Source of the DNA: Apium graveolens
Lineage: Eukaryota > Streptophyta > Magnoliopsida > Apiales > Apiaceae
Reading direction: 5' to 3'
Assembly (NCBI RefSeq): GCF_009905375.1
Contig: NW_027417105.1
Span: forward strand, 1-64,000
Length of the DNA stretch: 64,000 nt
A program made the position numbers and the translations under genes. The notes beneath the pieces were generated by a model. The model saw only the letters and a program-made list of their open reading frames with translations, had not been told where the DNA came from and ran no database searches. Positions 22,721-35,200 of the stretch are shown here, piece by piece. The stretch's first letter is position 1, and every line of letters starts with the position of its first letter.

Positions 22721-23880
22721 ACTTTATTCTAGAAAATGCGTATATTTCTTATTCTTTGAGCAAAGCATAATTTCTATCAAGCAACCATGGTCTTAATTAG
22801 GAGGTACAAATAGAATTAATTTAAATAAAAACTAAACAAAAATGACCACTTACCAACAAAGAGTTAATAATATGTTCTATATGGACACTAACTTACTTGT
22901 TAAAATCATGAGTGTTTCAAACCATTTGGAGAGAGGGTCATCATGGACCAATTTCAATGGTGGTACAATGAGGGTGGACTTTTCCACTTTTTTCATAAAG
23001 ATTTTTCCTAAACAGTATGCACAATTATTATCAGGTAAAATAGATGCTAGATGATTAGGTAGGTAATGATGGTGGTAAGTTTTACCATATACACTTTTTG
23101 TACCTTGGTTTGCAGACGGGTCTATATGGGGTTCTTCTTCTTCCTTTTTTTAAACATACATTTTCTTCTTTTACAAATTGTGCCATGACCTATGTGTCGT
23201 ATGTTCAACATCTAATTTTATATCAAAAAAATGTAAAGAGCTTATACTGGGATTTTAAATAGAAAATTATATAGATGGTATATATAACTCAATATCTATT
23301 TAACAACATTGAAATATATATATATATATGTGTGTATATGTGTGTGTATTTATGTGTTACTCTAATTTCTAATTATCATATCATAGATGTCAATACATAA
23401 AATTGAACAAATTAAAATATAAGAAGTTATGAAATAATGTACAAAGTGAAAATATTATATGTACATCATGAGCATTGTTAAATATTTCTAATTAAAAATG
23501 AACAAGTTATGAAATAAAGTTGAAAGTGAAAATTGTACCTCAGATCTTATAGCAGAGATGGACAATGGTGTTGGAATTGGGGTGAATGTGCAGAGATCTT
23601 ATAGCACACATGGACAATGGTGTTGAAATTAGAGTGAATGTGCAGGAGAGTTTTGTTTTTAGGGAGTGTGTGTTTGAGGATGAGATCTTTTAGCAGACAT
23701 GAACAATAGTGTTGAAATTGGGGTAAATGTGTAAGAGAGTTTTGTTTTTGGGAGGGTGTGTGTTCATGAACGAAAGAGGCGGAAGAGAATGACACATGTG
23801 ACAAGACAATGTGTGTTTGTAAACATACCACAAATTTATATGCAAACATAATCTTATTCTTTTTCTAAAATAAAAAAAGA
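22720..23880. repeat. Partial tandem copy of foldback outer arm and repeat-family DNA, no gene
   Basis: 22740-23160 repeats 22250-22700 in direct orientation (including AACCATTTGGAGAGAGGGTC and GATGATGGTGGTAAGTTTTA), so the outer arm is duplicated. 23160-23880 matches 8930-9620. The phrase with GGACAATGGTGTTG occurs three times near 23560, 23605 and 23697. The overlapping minus-strand frames at 23547-23920 are repeat translation with no domain. Confidence 0.55.
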
Positions 23881-24940
23881 ACATTATACTTATTATAATT
23901 ATTATAAGAAAATTAACCATGTATTAAATTCTAATAAATTAAATAGGTTAAAATTGAATAGTTTTTATAAAGAAAAAAGAATATACTAAGGTCAATATTA
24001 CATTAATTTAAATTAATTTACTTAAAAATGACTAAGATGAAAGTATATTTTGAAGATTATAATGTTTACTTAAAAAATATATATAATTTGGTTACCTCAT
24101 TTGTTATTTATTCAAGGCAATTATGGAATATTTAATATAATTTACAGTATCCATTTTAAGAAGAATTTTTTTATAAAATTATATTATATATGTGTATATA
24201 TATATATTTATATATGTATATATATTACATTGATTTGTAGCATTCTAAGTTCTTCCACAATTTTCATGTCTTGTTGTTTAGATATTATGTTTTTCTAGGT
24301 TTATCTTTTTTGTGCTCTTCCAATTATTTTTGATTTATTCATATTATTCTATCTCATATATTTTGAATGTTATATTTAATTTTTCAGTATATATATATAT
24401 TTATATATATTATTTATAAATATATTTATATATATAATATCTATAGAGGGTCCTTCAAATAGAAAGAACCTTAAAATTTAAACTAGAAATTAAGGTAATT
24501 AACTAATGACCCACCACTTTAAAACCTGACCCACCACTTTAAAACCCAACCCACTTCCAACCTCACGTAGGCACAAGCGGTTTCGGTATCACCTTCTTTA
24601 CTCTCCATTACAACTAATCAACCACCATCTTCAATCTACCACCCACCACCATCTCCCATCTATCTCCACCCGCCATCATTACATGCCACTAAATTCTTAG
24701 ATTTCTATAATCACCTACCTTCAATCATTATTTATATTATATAAAGCAATAGCTTGTATAACAGAAAATGATGAAGATGATCAAAGTTGAAAATAGAGGA
24801 CAAGAGTGTTGGTGTTTGGGGTCTATTGAACAATTACTGTGAAATACGAGGAGATTATATATTAACAAAATATAAAATTATTGAATAATCACTGATAACA
24901 ACAATGAATTTCCAATAAAAAACACCGGATCTGAAATTTG
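23880..24940 (+). repeat. Dispersed repeat 'A', full-length diverged copy
   Basis: Matches 2450-3450 in the same orientation, with many substitutions and small indels: the same TATA-rich microsatellite, the CACCACTTTAAAACC region and GTTTGGGGTCTATTGAACAA near the end. The match stops at about 24925 after TTTCCAATAAAAA, where sequence without detectable repeats begins. Confidence 0.65.
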
Positions 24941-26870
24941 AATATGATATATGAATACAAATACTAATACGTATGACTTCAATAACTAAAGCGTACGACA
25001 ACAATCACTGATTTATATCGCACAAATCACCAATTTATATCATGAAAATCACCAAATGTTATATACGAAAAAGATATATAGAAATATATTTTTATGACAT
25101 AATTCGATGAAAATCGTCAATCTTTTTGGCCGGAGAAGTTAGTGATGATTTACTATAGTAAGGGTATAATTAATTTATTAAGAATGAGAGGGGGAATGTT
25201 CCAATTGGTGCAGTAGGATAAAGGTGTAGTAGGAGATTAATGGTATATGATGGGGAAATAGATGGGACACCGAGATAAAGGTGTGGTATAGTGGAAAGGT
25301 GTAGGGGAGAAAGGCAGTAAATCACTAATTATGCTTAGGAGAATTACTAAAATTTAGAAAGTTATGAAATTATAGTAATTTCGGTTTAGTGATTCAGTTA
25401 AGTATAAATAGTGATCATCGTAAAAAATATAGCAAATATGGTATGCAAATTGATTGCTGGGAGATGGAAAAACATATAGTGAAGTCATATTTTAAAAAAA
25501 GGTTTGTCGATTAATGGAAAAAAACAAATTAAAAATAGATAGAAAATTATTTATAAATAGATATACGAGAGGGAGTAATAGTTGGAATTTGAGGGAGGAG
25601 AGAGAAGGGGTTGTATAAAATTTGTGAGGTAGAAATTCAATTCAAGCTATAAAATTAGTGGTTGTCAATGGTTTCTAGTTTTTAGAATAAGGTTTGTTTC
25701 TATTTGACCATTTCCCTTTACTCGTATATATATATATATATTATATTTTGTATAATTAAAATAATCTTTGCATATGTATGTATTAAATTCTTTAAATTAA
25801 TAAAAATTTCAAAACTATAGATGTAAAATATTCAAATAATTTTATATAATGTAAATTATAATTTATCATGGATATAATATTTTTAAAAACTAATAAATTC
25901 TTGATAAATTATAAAAGTATAATGAAAAGGAAAAATAATGAAATAAAATAGTACTTTGACATTCTATGGTTGAAAACTAGATGACTTCATCTACAACATG
26001 TTTATATTGCACAAAAGATGTGGATTGTTAAATAACAACCAATTCATATGACACAATTTAGTTTCTTAGTTACCGGATTAAATTCTTTACCATTTAATCG
26101 TCCTTGGTAAACTAGTAAACTAGTAATTCTAACTAGTGTATTACACTATCTATTTTATGCAAGCAGTAGTGTAAGCAAGCTTGTTGGAGGTTACTTTGAC
26201 TTGTTAGTCAACTAATTATATGACCTTTTGTTTTTACTAAAATTCATGGGTTAAAATCTAAGTCTATACAATTTAGCATCTAAAAATTTAAAGCAAGAAT
26301 GTATACAACAAGAAAAATAAAAGTAATCGACTAAAGTAATCGATGACCCCCAAAACCCGGTAAAAACCCAACGATAATAATTCCACTATAATATTTTATA
26401 TTAATTACAAGAGATGGATGTCTTAATAAATAAGTACAAAGTGTATATATGGCTTGGTATTTTCACCTTCATGGAATGATAGGGATGGAGAGTTTCTTAT
26501 TATAATGGATATTTTATGTTGCTCCCTCCCTTGTATATGACTCTTCTATTCATATATATCCATGCAACAGCCTTTTCTTGGTGTTGTAGGTCTTGGGACC
26601 ACTTGTACAGACTTGTGCTATTGAATAGGTAATGTAATAAACTGTCTACCTATTTTTAAGGTCGTTGTTTGACTTAGTTTTGGTGTCATGTTCCATTCGT
26701 CCAAAGGGTCAGTACTTGTCATAAATCTTTACGTCAATACAAAATCTTCTAGTTAGCATCTATCTGTCATTTCATGTAAAATTTTAGCACTAACAATTGA
26801 CCCTAATTTCATTGGGAGTGATCAACATGCAATAAAATTATCACAATTGAAATGTATAAACATGTTTCAT
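24940..26870. other. A+T-rich interval without recognisable features
   Basis: I see no coding region, LTR, TIR or RNA gene. A short TA microsatellite is at about 25725-25740. There are some dyads around GGTAAACTAGTAAACTAG near 26105, and a moderately unique stretch at 26340-26800. Stops are frequent in all frames. Confidence 0.5.
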
Positions 26871-27560
26871 GACCCTTGGGGTGGGTATATTCAACATCTA
26901 GTTTCTTTATCTAAAATATTGTTGAGATTATAATAAATGATTAATAGAAATTTTAAAACTCTAATGAAATAGGCAAAGTAAAAAAAATTATGTTATGACA
27001 TATTGTAATTTTAAAAAAATTCATGGCCTCAGCGGTAGGTATACTTAACATCTGGTTTTTTATCTAAAATTATTTTGGGATAATAATAAAAAAATTATGT
27101 TAAATTCGAAATTCGAATGAATTAGGTAGTTTTTACAAAAACAATTGTGACATGACCTATATGTGTCCTTATGTTCAACATATAATTTCATATCTAAAAA
27201 GATCTTATATTGGGATTTTAAATAAAAAATTATATAGATTCCTCTGTTATTTGAGATTGTAAATATAACTCAATATATATTTAACAGTATTGAGAAAATA
27301 AATAAATATATGTATATGTATACCTATATGTATATGTATGTCTGTGTATTTATGGGTTACTCTAATTTGTAAATATCATATCATAGATGTCAATACATAA
27401 AATTGAACAAATTAAAATATAATAAATTATGAAACAATTTACAAAGTGAAAATAGTATCAATAGATGATGAGTGTCGTTAAATTCCATAAATTAAAAATA
27501 AACAAGTTATAAAATAAAGTAGAAAGTGAAAACTGTACCTGAGATCTTTTAGTAGATTGT
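26870..27560. repeat. Diverged relic of the repeat family flanking the foldbacks
   Basis: Resembles 23160-23560: shared phrases are TGACATGACCTATATGTG, ATTGGGATTTTAAATA, ATCATATCATAGATGTCAAT, AAATTGAACAAATTAAAATATAA and TACCTGAGATCTTTTAG. It is more diverged than the other copies. No coding capacity. Confidence 0.55.
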
Positions 27561-27564
27561 ACCT

Positions 27565-27690
27565 GTGGCTTCAAGTTCTAAAGACCTTAAACAAGGTTTT
27601 TAAACATATTGCAATTATATATATATGTACATACTAAATATTTAGTTATCAATCATTTCAATATTTTCATCCTCCAAAAACATAATATGC
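27565..27690 (+). repeat. Direct repeat, left copy (about 125 bp)
   Basis: Matches 28715-28842 in the same orientation: GTGGCTTCAAGTTCTAAAG against GTGGCTTGAAGTTCTAAAA, and both end with CATCCTCCAAAAACATAATA. About 1.15 kb apart. It could be the ends of a small degraded element, but no target duplication was found. Confidence 0.55.
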
Positions 27691-28715
27691 CATTATTTGA
27701 TAATAGCATATTATGTAGTTATATCTCTTTTATTCTCCATAGTATTTTTTCATGACATGAGCTATATAGATTGAACATAAGTGATTTTTTTATCAATAAA
27801 AATACAAGTTTTTAAATATAAGCATTTCTTAAAAAAGTGGTATGTTTTGAATAGATTATTATAAGTAATATGTGATATAAATAAACATGGAATTAAAAGG
27901 ATATACGGTTTATATAATAAACTCTGTCACATCTTATTATATTCTACCTAAAATATTATTATTACATGTAGAACAAATTTCCAATTTATAATAGAATTAA
28001 AATGTCATGTTAATAAACATTAATAGACTTTTTATATTTACTAAAACATTATTCATGTGTTGTAACTGACACCAAATTTAGTAACATCATATTCTGTGAT
28101 TAGCTAAGCATATGGGATTTGATATTAAAATAACCTTAAAAAGTTTATGTTAGGGTTAGATTATATACTAATCATAAAATCTAAATTATCTCCTCTAACA
28201 TTCAAAAACCTAAAATAAATATAGATAAAAAAGATATTTTTTATTTTTTCAATCGAGTTAATTTGTTGACAGCATGTGATGTTAAAGTTTTTGTACATAT
28301 AAGTTTTTTCTATGCCTAGCAATTTTACTCACAATATTTTTAGTACATAATAAATTGGTTAGGAAATGATGTGGAGAGGGATCTTGGACATGTAAAATGT
28401 TTAAAAATGATTTGATCAGTAAATTTTAATCAAAAATGACTTAATGATATTTAAAAAAAACAACACATTTAACCAAAAACATAGGCATGGGAAAAATGCA
28501 TACTCTAGTAATTGCTCTAGTAATTGTTGACCTGATGCCCATGGCTCTTTGTTGACATTTTGTTGCTCTCTATTCAAATTATTGTGATTCCTTTCACCTG
28601 GTACAAATGACTAAAGGTGAGAAAGTTTCACCACAAGGATACTTTGGCGGAGAATTTTTAGTGTTTATTTCCCTTAAAATATAAAAATGTGTGATGATGG
28701 ACCTTACTTGATGTG
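27690..28715. other. A+T-rich spacer between direct repeats, no gene
   Basis: Nothing recognisable. Low complexity with stops in all frames. If the flanking 125-bp direct repeats are element ends, this would be its interior, but it shows no retroelement or transposase signature. Confidence 0.45.
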
Positions 28716-28842
28716 GCTTGAAGTTCTAAAAAGGCTAAACAAAGTATTTTAGACATATTGTAATTATAAATATAAGCACATACTAAAGATAAAGATATAG
28801 TTACCCATCATTTCAATGTTTTCATCCTCCAAAAACATAATA
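28715..28842 (+). repeat. Direct repeat, right copy (about 125 bp)
   Basis: Partner of 27565-27690. It is preceded by a block like TTTCCCTTAAAATATAAAAA...GTGATGATGGACC that resembles the foldback arm phrase TTTCCCTTAAATATGTCTGATGATG. The pair may therefore be an old derivative of the foldback family. Confidence 0.5.
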
Positions 28843-29270
28843 GGTCTTGACTAAACTATTGTCAAATAAAATCATGGCTCACATTGAAAAGGACAACATG
28901 GATTATATAATCGAATATCAACGTTTGAAAATTGGCAAATTCATTATTGAAGAAATTTCTCTAGTTAAAATCTTAAGTAACATGTTCCCAGTTTTACTCA
29001 ATTATATAACAAAGAATGTGAAATACTGTTTAAAAAACAAAAATGCTTGAACTCTAGTACACAAAGTGAGAAGATTCTTTTAATGGATCCATAAAGGATG
29101 GCTTGTTCATAGTTTATCCTGGTGGTGGATAAGTTATATATTTCTATGATAAATAATCTACATATGAAAGTTGGTTTTCCCATTAGAAGTTTTCCCAGTA
29201 ATTTATGAAAAACCAAGAACCTAAGAGTACACATATACTGACTTTACAAATATAACAATAAGGGAAAAAC
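28843..29270. other. A+T-rich interval without a convincing gene
   Basis: A 67-codon frame at 28847-29050 (+) and an overlapping 78-codon frame on the minus strand have no domain, no good start context and no homologue in the window. I regard both as chance. Confidence 0.45.
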
Positions 29271-30910
29271 TTGGATGCAACTTTGCCTAACTTTAAATAA
29301 CCGAGAATGTTCAATCAATGTGAGACACAATTAGTAAAATAGCCATACTAATTTAGAATTTACATTTTTAACTAAACTAATATCAAATTTGTTAAGAAAA
29401 ATATGAATTACACAAAAAGGTGGGCATACCAAAATAAGGGACTTGCAGTGGATTTGGATTTGGAAAAGGGTCATGAGCATATCAGTGGTACATTCTCATT
29501 AGCCCCAATCAGGATTACTGGCTCATCATCTAAACAAAAAAACAAAACAAATCATATTAAATCATTTTTACCCATTTATCTTTAACTAAATTAAAATAAC
29601 ACATTATATTAAAATTAATTTTTAATTTAACAAATTTTAAGTTTCCCCCTAAAAATTAAAAATTTAGATTATAATGCATACAATGATAAGGAATGTGTAG
29701 TTGAGTCAAGTATATTTTGGTTAGACCCAACAATGGCTTAAAAATCCAGTCCATTATGAGCATTGACAACCTTGTGGATTTGATCATTCAAACAATCATT
29801 CACCCAATGTAATTGATTGTATGAAGGCAGTTATAGATTATCTAAATTAAAGCGATTAGTAAAATAGTTATAATAATTTTAAATTTACCTTTTTAACTAA
29901 ACTTATTTCAAATTTGTTATTAAGAAAATAAATTACACAAAAAATGTGCATACCAAAATGAGGGAATTACACAGTATTTGGATTTCGAATAGGGTCATGA
30001 GCATATAGGTTGTACATTTTCATTAGGCCCAATGAGGATTACTGGCTCATCGGCTAAACAAAAAAATAAAAAAATTATATTAAATCATTTTATCCCATTT
30101 ATCTTTAACTAAATTAAAACAACACATTAAATTAAAATTAATTTTTTAATTAAACAAATTTAAATTTCTCACAAAAAAATAAAAACTTAAATAATAACGC
30201 ATACAATGATGAGGAATGTATAGTGGATCATCCTTGGGATCAGGTTCAAGTATATATTGGTTAGGGCGAGCATTGGCTTGAGAATCCCATCCATTATTAG
30301 CATGGGCAACATTGTGGATTTGATCATTCAAAAAATCATTCACCTAATCAAATTGATTGTATGAAGAAAGTTATAGATTATCTAAATTAAAGCAAACATA
30401 ATTAGTAAAATAGTTATACTAATTTTAAATTTACTTTTTTAACTAAACTTATTTCAAATTTGTCTCAAAAAAAATTACACAAAAAAATTATGCATAACAA
30501 AATGAGGGACTTGCACTCTGGATTTGGGTGCATAAACTTTATTCACCTTAATGAGTGGTACATGCTCGTTAGGACCAATGAGGATTACTAGTTTATCAGC
30601 TAAACAAGTAAACAAAATAAATTATATTAAATCATATTTCCCCATGTATCTTTAGCTAAATTAAAACAACAAATTAAATTAAAATTAATTTTTTATTTAA
30701 ACTAATTTTAAATTTCTGAAAAAAATAAATTATAGTGCATACAATGAGAAGAATGTGTAGTTGATTAGCTTCAGGTCCAAGTACATTTTGGTTATGCCCA
30801 TCATTGGCTTGAAAATCATATATTATCAGGATATGCAATATTCTGGATTTGATCATTTAAAAAATTATTCATCCAATCAAAATGAGGTTATGAAGGCAAT
30901 TGTAGATTAT
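29270..30910. repeat. Half-kilobase tandem array, segment left of the Tat insertion
   Basis: Unit-start motifs (TTTTGGTTAG and close variants) recur near 29712, 30253 and 30785, so spacing is about 530-540 bp. Each unit has the CATTGTGGATTTGATCATTC, GGACTTGCA...GATTTGG and ATCTTTAACTAAATTAAAA blocks in the same order. The array is cut at 30910 by the Tat element and resumes at 44597 after the 5-bp duplication. Confidence 0.85.
30906..30910. other. Target-site duplication of the Tat element, left copy
   Basis: ATTAT directly before the 5' LTR, identical to 44597-44601 directly after the 3' LTR. The array text reads TGTAGATTATCTAAATTAAA once one copy is removed, as in other array units. Confidence 0.95.
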
Positions 30911-32223
30911 TGTTATACCCAAAATTTAGCATTGGATTGACTCGGGTCAAACGCGGGCTAATTACAGTCAAATTCAGTATTGTGTTGTGAAAGTAAGGAC
31001 GCGTCCAAGCTTACAGGACGCGCCTACTTGGGAAGGGATATATTATGAGGCGAGAAGAGTGCATGGTCAAGGAAGGACGCGTCCACGCTTTATGGACGCG
31101 TCAATATTTATGAAAGTGCTTGGCAGATGAAATCTAATGGTGATGGGTGCTTTAGGGCGCGCCTACTTTAGCAAGGATGCGTCATTGAAAGTGAAATGTT
31201 ATGCATGATGGTTAGAGGGTACGGTGCAAGTCTAATAAGGTTAAGAACGCGCCCTATATTTTAGGACGTGTCCTGTGACTTTACATGTTATAAGAAATGA
31301 TTAAAGCAGAGTTGGATTTATGGAGGTTAGGACGCGCCCACTTGGTTAGGACGCGTCCTGTGTCTGATCTATATACTTTTGATGTTGAATTCAGGACAAA
31401 GCTTGCATGGAGAGGAGCAATGGAGGATTATTTTTGCAAATGTATTTGTTGCAGGTACTCTCTGAAGGATTCCCTCCTTGAGACGGTCAAAGAGGGGGAT
31501 GTCCGTGAAAAGCTTGAAGGCCTCCAAGGGTGTGCCTAATGATTAAAGGCCTCCTCCTGTATTCAACGGGTGTCCTCGTTGGGGATGCGGGGTTTAACTT
31601 TGGTGTGTGCTTTGGGAGCTCTGTTCTTGTATTCAACGGGTGTCCTCGTTGGAGAACTTTGGAGTCATCCTGCACTTTGCACCCAAGAGCTTGGGATCAC
31701 CTGTCCTGCTATCTGGTGGGTTATCCTCATTCGGGGGACAGGGACGCGTCTGGCACTTGGGGTGAACCGTGGCTATACCTGCGTTCGTAAATCAAGGGAG
31801 ATAGCTGTAGCGGAGTGTTATCCTTGCGCAGGGAGATGCACTATCCGTGAAGTCCTACCATTGCGGACGAGCCTTGGGCCTTTGCGGTTGGGCCTCATAG
31901 TTGGACATTCCTAAAGCTAGCAGAAGATGGATATCGGGTGGGCTTCTATTGGGCTTAGGAGTAAGAAGTCTCAATGCATTAGACTTCTTGTTCTACGAGA
32001 ACTATGTCAGGCTTGATCCCTATATAAAGGGTACGTAGGCACATTGAAAGGGTAAGAAGTTGAGAGCCGATAAGAGAGCCACCACTTACTCTGAACAATC
32101 TCAGCATAAAACAACCATAAACCACCACACACCGCTTAAGTTTCCGGTAAAGAACCACCGTCACAGATCTTAGTTCCGGCGAAAAACCTCAATCTTTGTT
32201 GTTACCAGATTCCTCCGTCAACA
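30911..32223 (+). repeat. Tat element 5' LTR (1313 bp)
   Basis: Nearly identical to 43286-44596. It contains about ten copies of the CGCG decamer (for example 30997-31006 and 31016-31025, and near 31075, 31157, 31247, 31329 and 31350). It also has an internal direct repeat of about 25 bp (GTATTCAACGGGTGTCCTCG at about 31558 and again about 70 bp later) and a TATA box near 32021. The 3' end GTCAACA meets the primer-binding site. Confidence 0.95.
32021..32028 (+). promoter_or_regulatory. Probable TATA box of the Tat LTR promoter
   Basis: TATATAAA preceded by a C-rich GATCCC, about 200 bp before the LTR end and 250 bp before the gag ATG. Transcription would start about 30 bp downstream, giving a short R-U5. 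The same box lies at about 44394-44401 in the 3' LTR. Confidence 0.7.
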
Positions 32224-32225
32224 AA

Positions 32226-32241
32226 TTGGCGCTAGAAGGAG
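32226..32241 (+). other. Tat primer-binding site
   Basis: TTGGCGCTAGAAGGAG lies two bases after the 5' LTR end. A TGG start next to the LTR is what a tRNA-primed element needs. The TGGCGC form is common in plant gypsy elements. I did not identify the tRNA with certainty. Confidence 0.75.
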
Positions 32242-32278
32242 GGGCAGCTAATTAAGGTGGCAATCTTAGGAGGAAAAG

Positions 32279-35200
32279 ATGTCTTATAATCGTGATGGAA
32301 GTTCTTATGATGGAAGTGACAGCAGGTCTGAAGGAGAAGGCGGGGGGCGCTATACTCGCCACGAACCTTACATTCCCAGAAATATGGCGGATCCACCGAG
32401 GGCTCCGGATGTGGGGGGGACACCTCCCGTTCTCATCAGCAACGCTGATATATTGGAGCAATTATATCGCATGGGGGATACTCTTAACAGTTTTGACTCA
32501 AGACTGAACACGGTGGAGCGCCGAAAGACGAGGAGCGGTCGTCGTTTCTCCCGTCACGGTCATGCCTTGGGGAAAGCCCCTATAGTTGAGATAGATACCC
32601 AGGGGAGCGGGGATAACCCGCCAATCACTCCACGACGTTTGCAGTATTCTGGTGATGTAGAGCCTATTGTGGAGCTTGCGGATGATGACACTGAGGGCGG
32701 AGAAAGGCCTCGCCTGGGCAACCAGGTAGTGCCACACCCACATAGGTCTGGGCGTACGATGGACGAGCGTCGTCGTGCGGAGGACACTCAAAACCAGGAC
32801 GGAGGAGGAAGGGATCATTCAGCCTTGAAAAGAAGGCTTGACATAAGGTTGGAGGACGACGACTTGAGGATGTTGCTGGTAGAATGGCAAGAGGAAGGAA
32901 ACGCCGGAGAAGCGAGGGCCCGTGATACGACGCGTGTGCCCCCCGCATTCCAAAGGGATGCCGAGGTACGGCACCGCGAGCACGAGCGTGCCCCTCCGCG
33001 AGGAAGGCCCGGGAATTACTACCGGGGATTTCAGAGGAATGGACGAGGGAGAATGGGACATCAATACGGAAGAGCCCCTTACAATGGTAGGAGAGGTGAA
33101 GCGCACTCCGCTGGAGAAGCCCCCGTTGTTATTCCTGTAGCTTCCCACAGCGCTACTGATAATGGGTCTGGGGCGCGTCCTCATGACCAGGACGGTGGGC
33201 GAATTCAAGTAAGAATGCAGAACAATGATGAAATTTCGCGACGCGGTCAAGGTGAACCTCGCGTACGAGAAAATGTACAGGACCAAAACGGTAACATGCC
33301 ACCGTTGCAGCCCCAGGGCGAGGGGCGGCGAGATCCTCCGCCACACCCGGAGGGTAATCAAGGGGAATTTCAGCAGGTCGCAGAGCAATCCCAACAACCT
33401 AATGTTCAAACCATTCCTGGGGTAGGGACGTTTAATGTGAACGACCTCAAGCGGTTGCTCAACCATCTTGAGGGAGGAAGAGTAACGGCGACTGCGCAAG
33501 CTCCTTCTCCTTTTGCTGCTGTTGTGAGGGAGACGCAATTGCCCGCAGGATACCGGAGCACAACCAATGACTTGCATTTCCACGGGAACACTGATCCTGT
33601 GGAGTTCTTGGGGCGTTTTAACATTGAAATGAATGTATATCAAGTACCTGATTTGGCTCGATGCCGTCTCTTGGCAGCCACCTTCAGAGAAGGCGCTCAG
33701 CAGTGGTTCCAAAAACTTGGTCCAGGTGTAATTACATCCTGGGAACAGATGAAAACTTTGTTTTTGACACAATTCCAAGCCGCGGTGAAGTACACACCAC
33801 CTGTTACCACGCTGGCTAATGTGAAACAAAAGGAAGGAGAAAGTTTGACTTCGTATTTCAAGAGGTTTAACGCAGAATCTACTTTGGTGAGGGGTGCAAC
33901 TGATGAAACGTTGAAAATATTGCTTATAGCTGGGTTGCGTGTGGGGACGGATTTCTGGAAACACCTACAAGGGAAGGACCCAGTGTCATTGGCTGATGTG
34001 CTCGCGCAGGCGGAGTCGTTCAAAGCAATCGAGCAGTCGCTTGCAGAAACAAAAAAGAATGATAATACATATAACTCCAAGGGGCGATCCAAGAGAAGGG
34101 ACAGATCCGTGAGCCCGGACTATCGGCGAAACGCCAGAAGCCCTAACAGAGTAAATGCTGTGAGCTCGCGAAGAGAATGGAGCCCACCATCGAACTACGA
34201 AAGAAGAGTCAGCAATTATACACCGCTGGCGGCGTCCATTGATCATATCTTCGAGGTAAATAAGGATAGGGGAATCTTCAAGAAGCCCGATCGTCTAACT
34301 TCATGGCAAAGCAGAGATAAAAAAAAGTACTGTGACTACCATGAGTCTACTGGCCATGACACCCACGAGTGTCGTCACTTGCGGGATGAGATTGAGGAAT
34401 TGATCAAGGCTGGACACCTGGGAGAATGGATTGACAAGGTGAAGCGACGCAGGGGACTTGATGACAAGGGTAAAGATGAAAGACAGCCCCCGCGGGCGGA
34501 GGATGTTGAGAAAACAGCAGAGGTCAAGTTTCAGAGGGCCGGCAGTATTAGGGCAATTTTTGGAGGACACCCTTTCGTTGGTGATAGTAATCGGGCACTG
34601 GAAAGAAATGCGAGAGAAGCGAGACATCCACCGCTCACCAACATCCACAGCTTGGAAGACAGACCCCCGAAAGTCTTTAATAGGGAGTCCGCTGATATTA
34701 CATTCAAGGAAAAAGAATCTAGGTGGGTGCATCATCCTCAGAATGATGCGCTGGTGATTACCATGCTTATTGGGGCAATGAACGTACATCGAGTTTTCTT
34801 GGATAATGGGAGTTCTACAAACATCTTGTACTACAGCACCTACAAAAAGCTGGGTTTCCCAGATAGCGACATGTATTTCGAAGATGCACACGTCTATGGC
34901 TTTACTGGGGAAGCTGTGAGAGTTATGGGTTCGGTCAGGCTTCCCGTCACGCTCGGGGAAGGAGCTTTGTCGGTTACTCAAATAATAGATTTCAAGGTGC
35001 TAGATCAGGATTCCGCTCACAATGTGCTGGTCGGCAGACCTTGGTTGCGAGCGTTCAGGGTGATAACATCGATACACCACTTGATGATAAAATTCCCAAT
35101 GCCAAACGGAGTTGGCAGTCTGAGAGGGTCACAGTATGAGTCGCGCGACTGCTATCACAAGGCTGTCAAGGAATTTCGCAGAAGAAGGTATGAAGGGAAA

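Noticed and set aside
28847..29050. 67-codon plus-strand frame as a small gene
   Set aside because: No domain, no promoter, an overlapping frame on the other strand, and no second copy in the window.
29270..30910. Regular repeats considered as a CRISPR array
   Set aside because: Units of about 500 bp with diverged copies, no short identical repeats with unique spacers, and eukaryotic transposon context.
31297..31914. Several 80-115 codon frames inside the Tat LTRs
   Set aside because: They are G+C-rich LTR sequence, overlap each other in different frames, and the 3' LTR versions differ by stops and start changes.
32819..33964. 381-codon minus-strand open frame opposite gag
   Set aside because: It lies wholly under the gag coding region, has no ATG context, splice signals or domain, and reads as a shadow of the low-complexity gag sequence.
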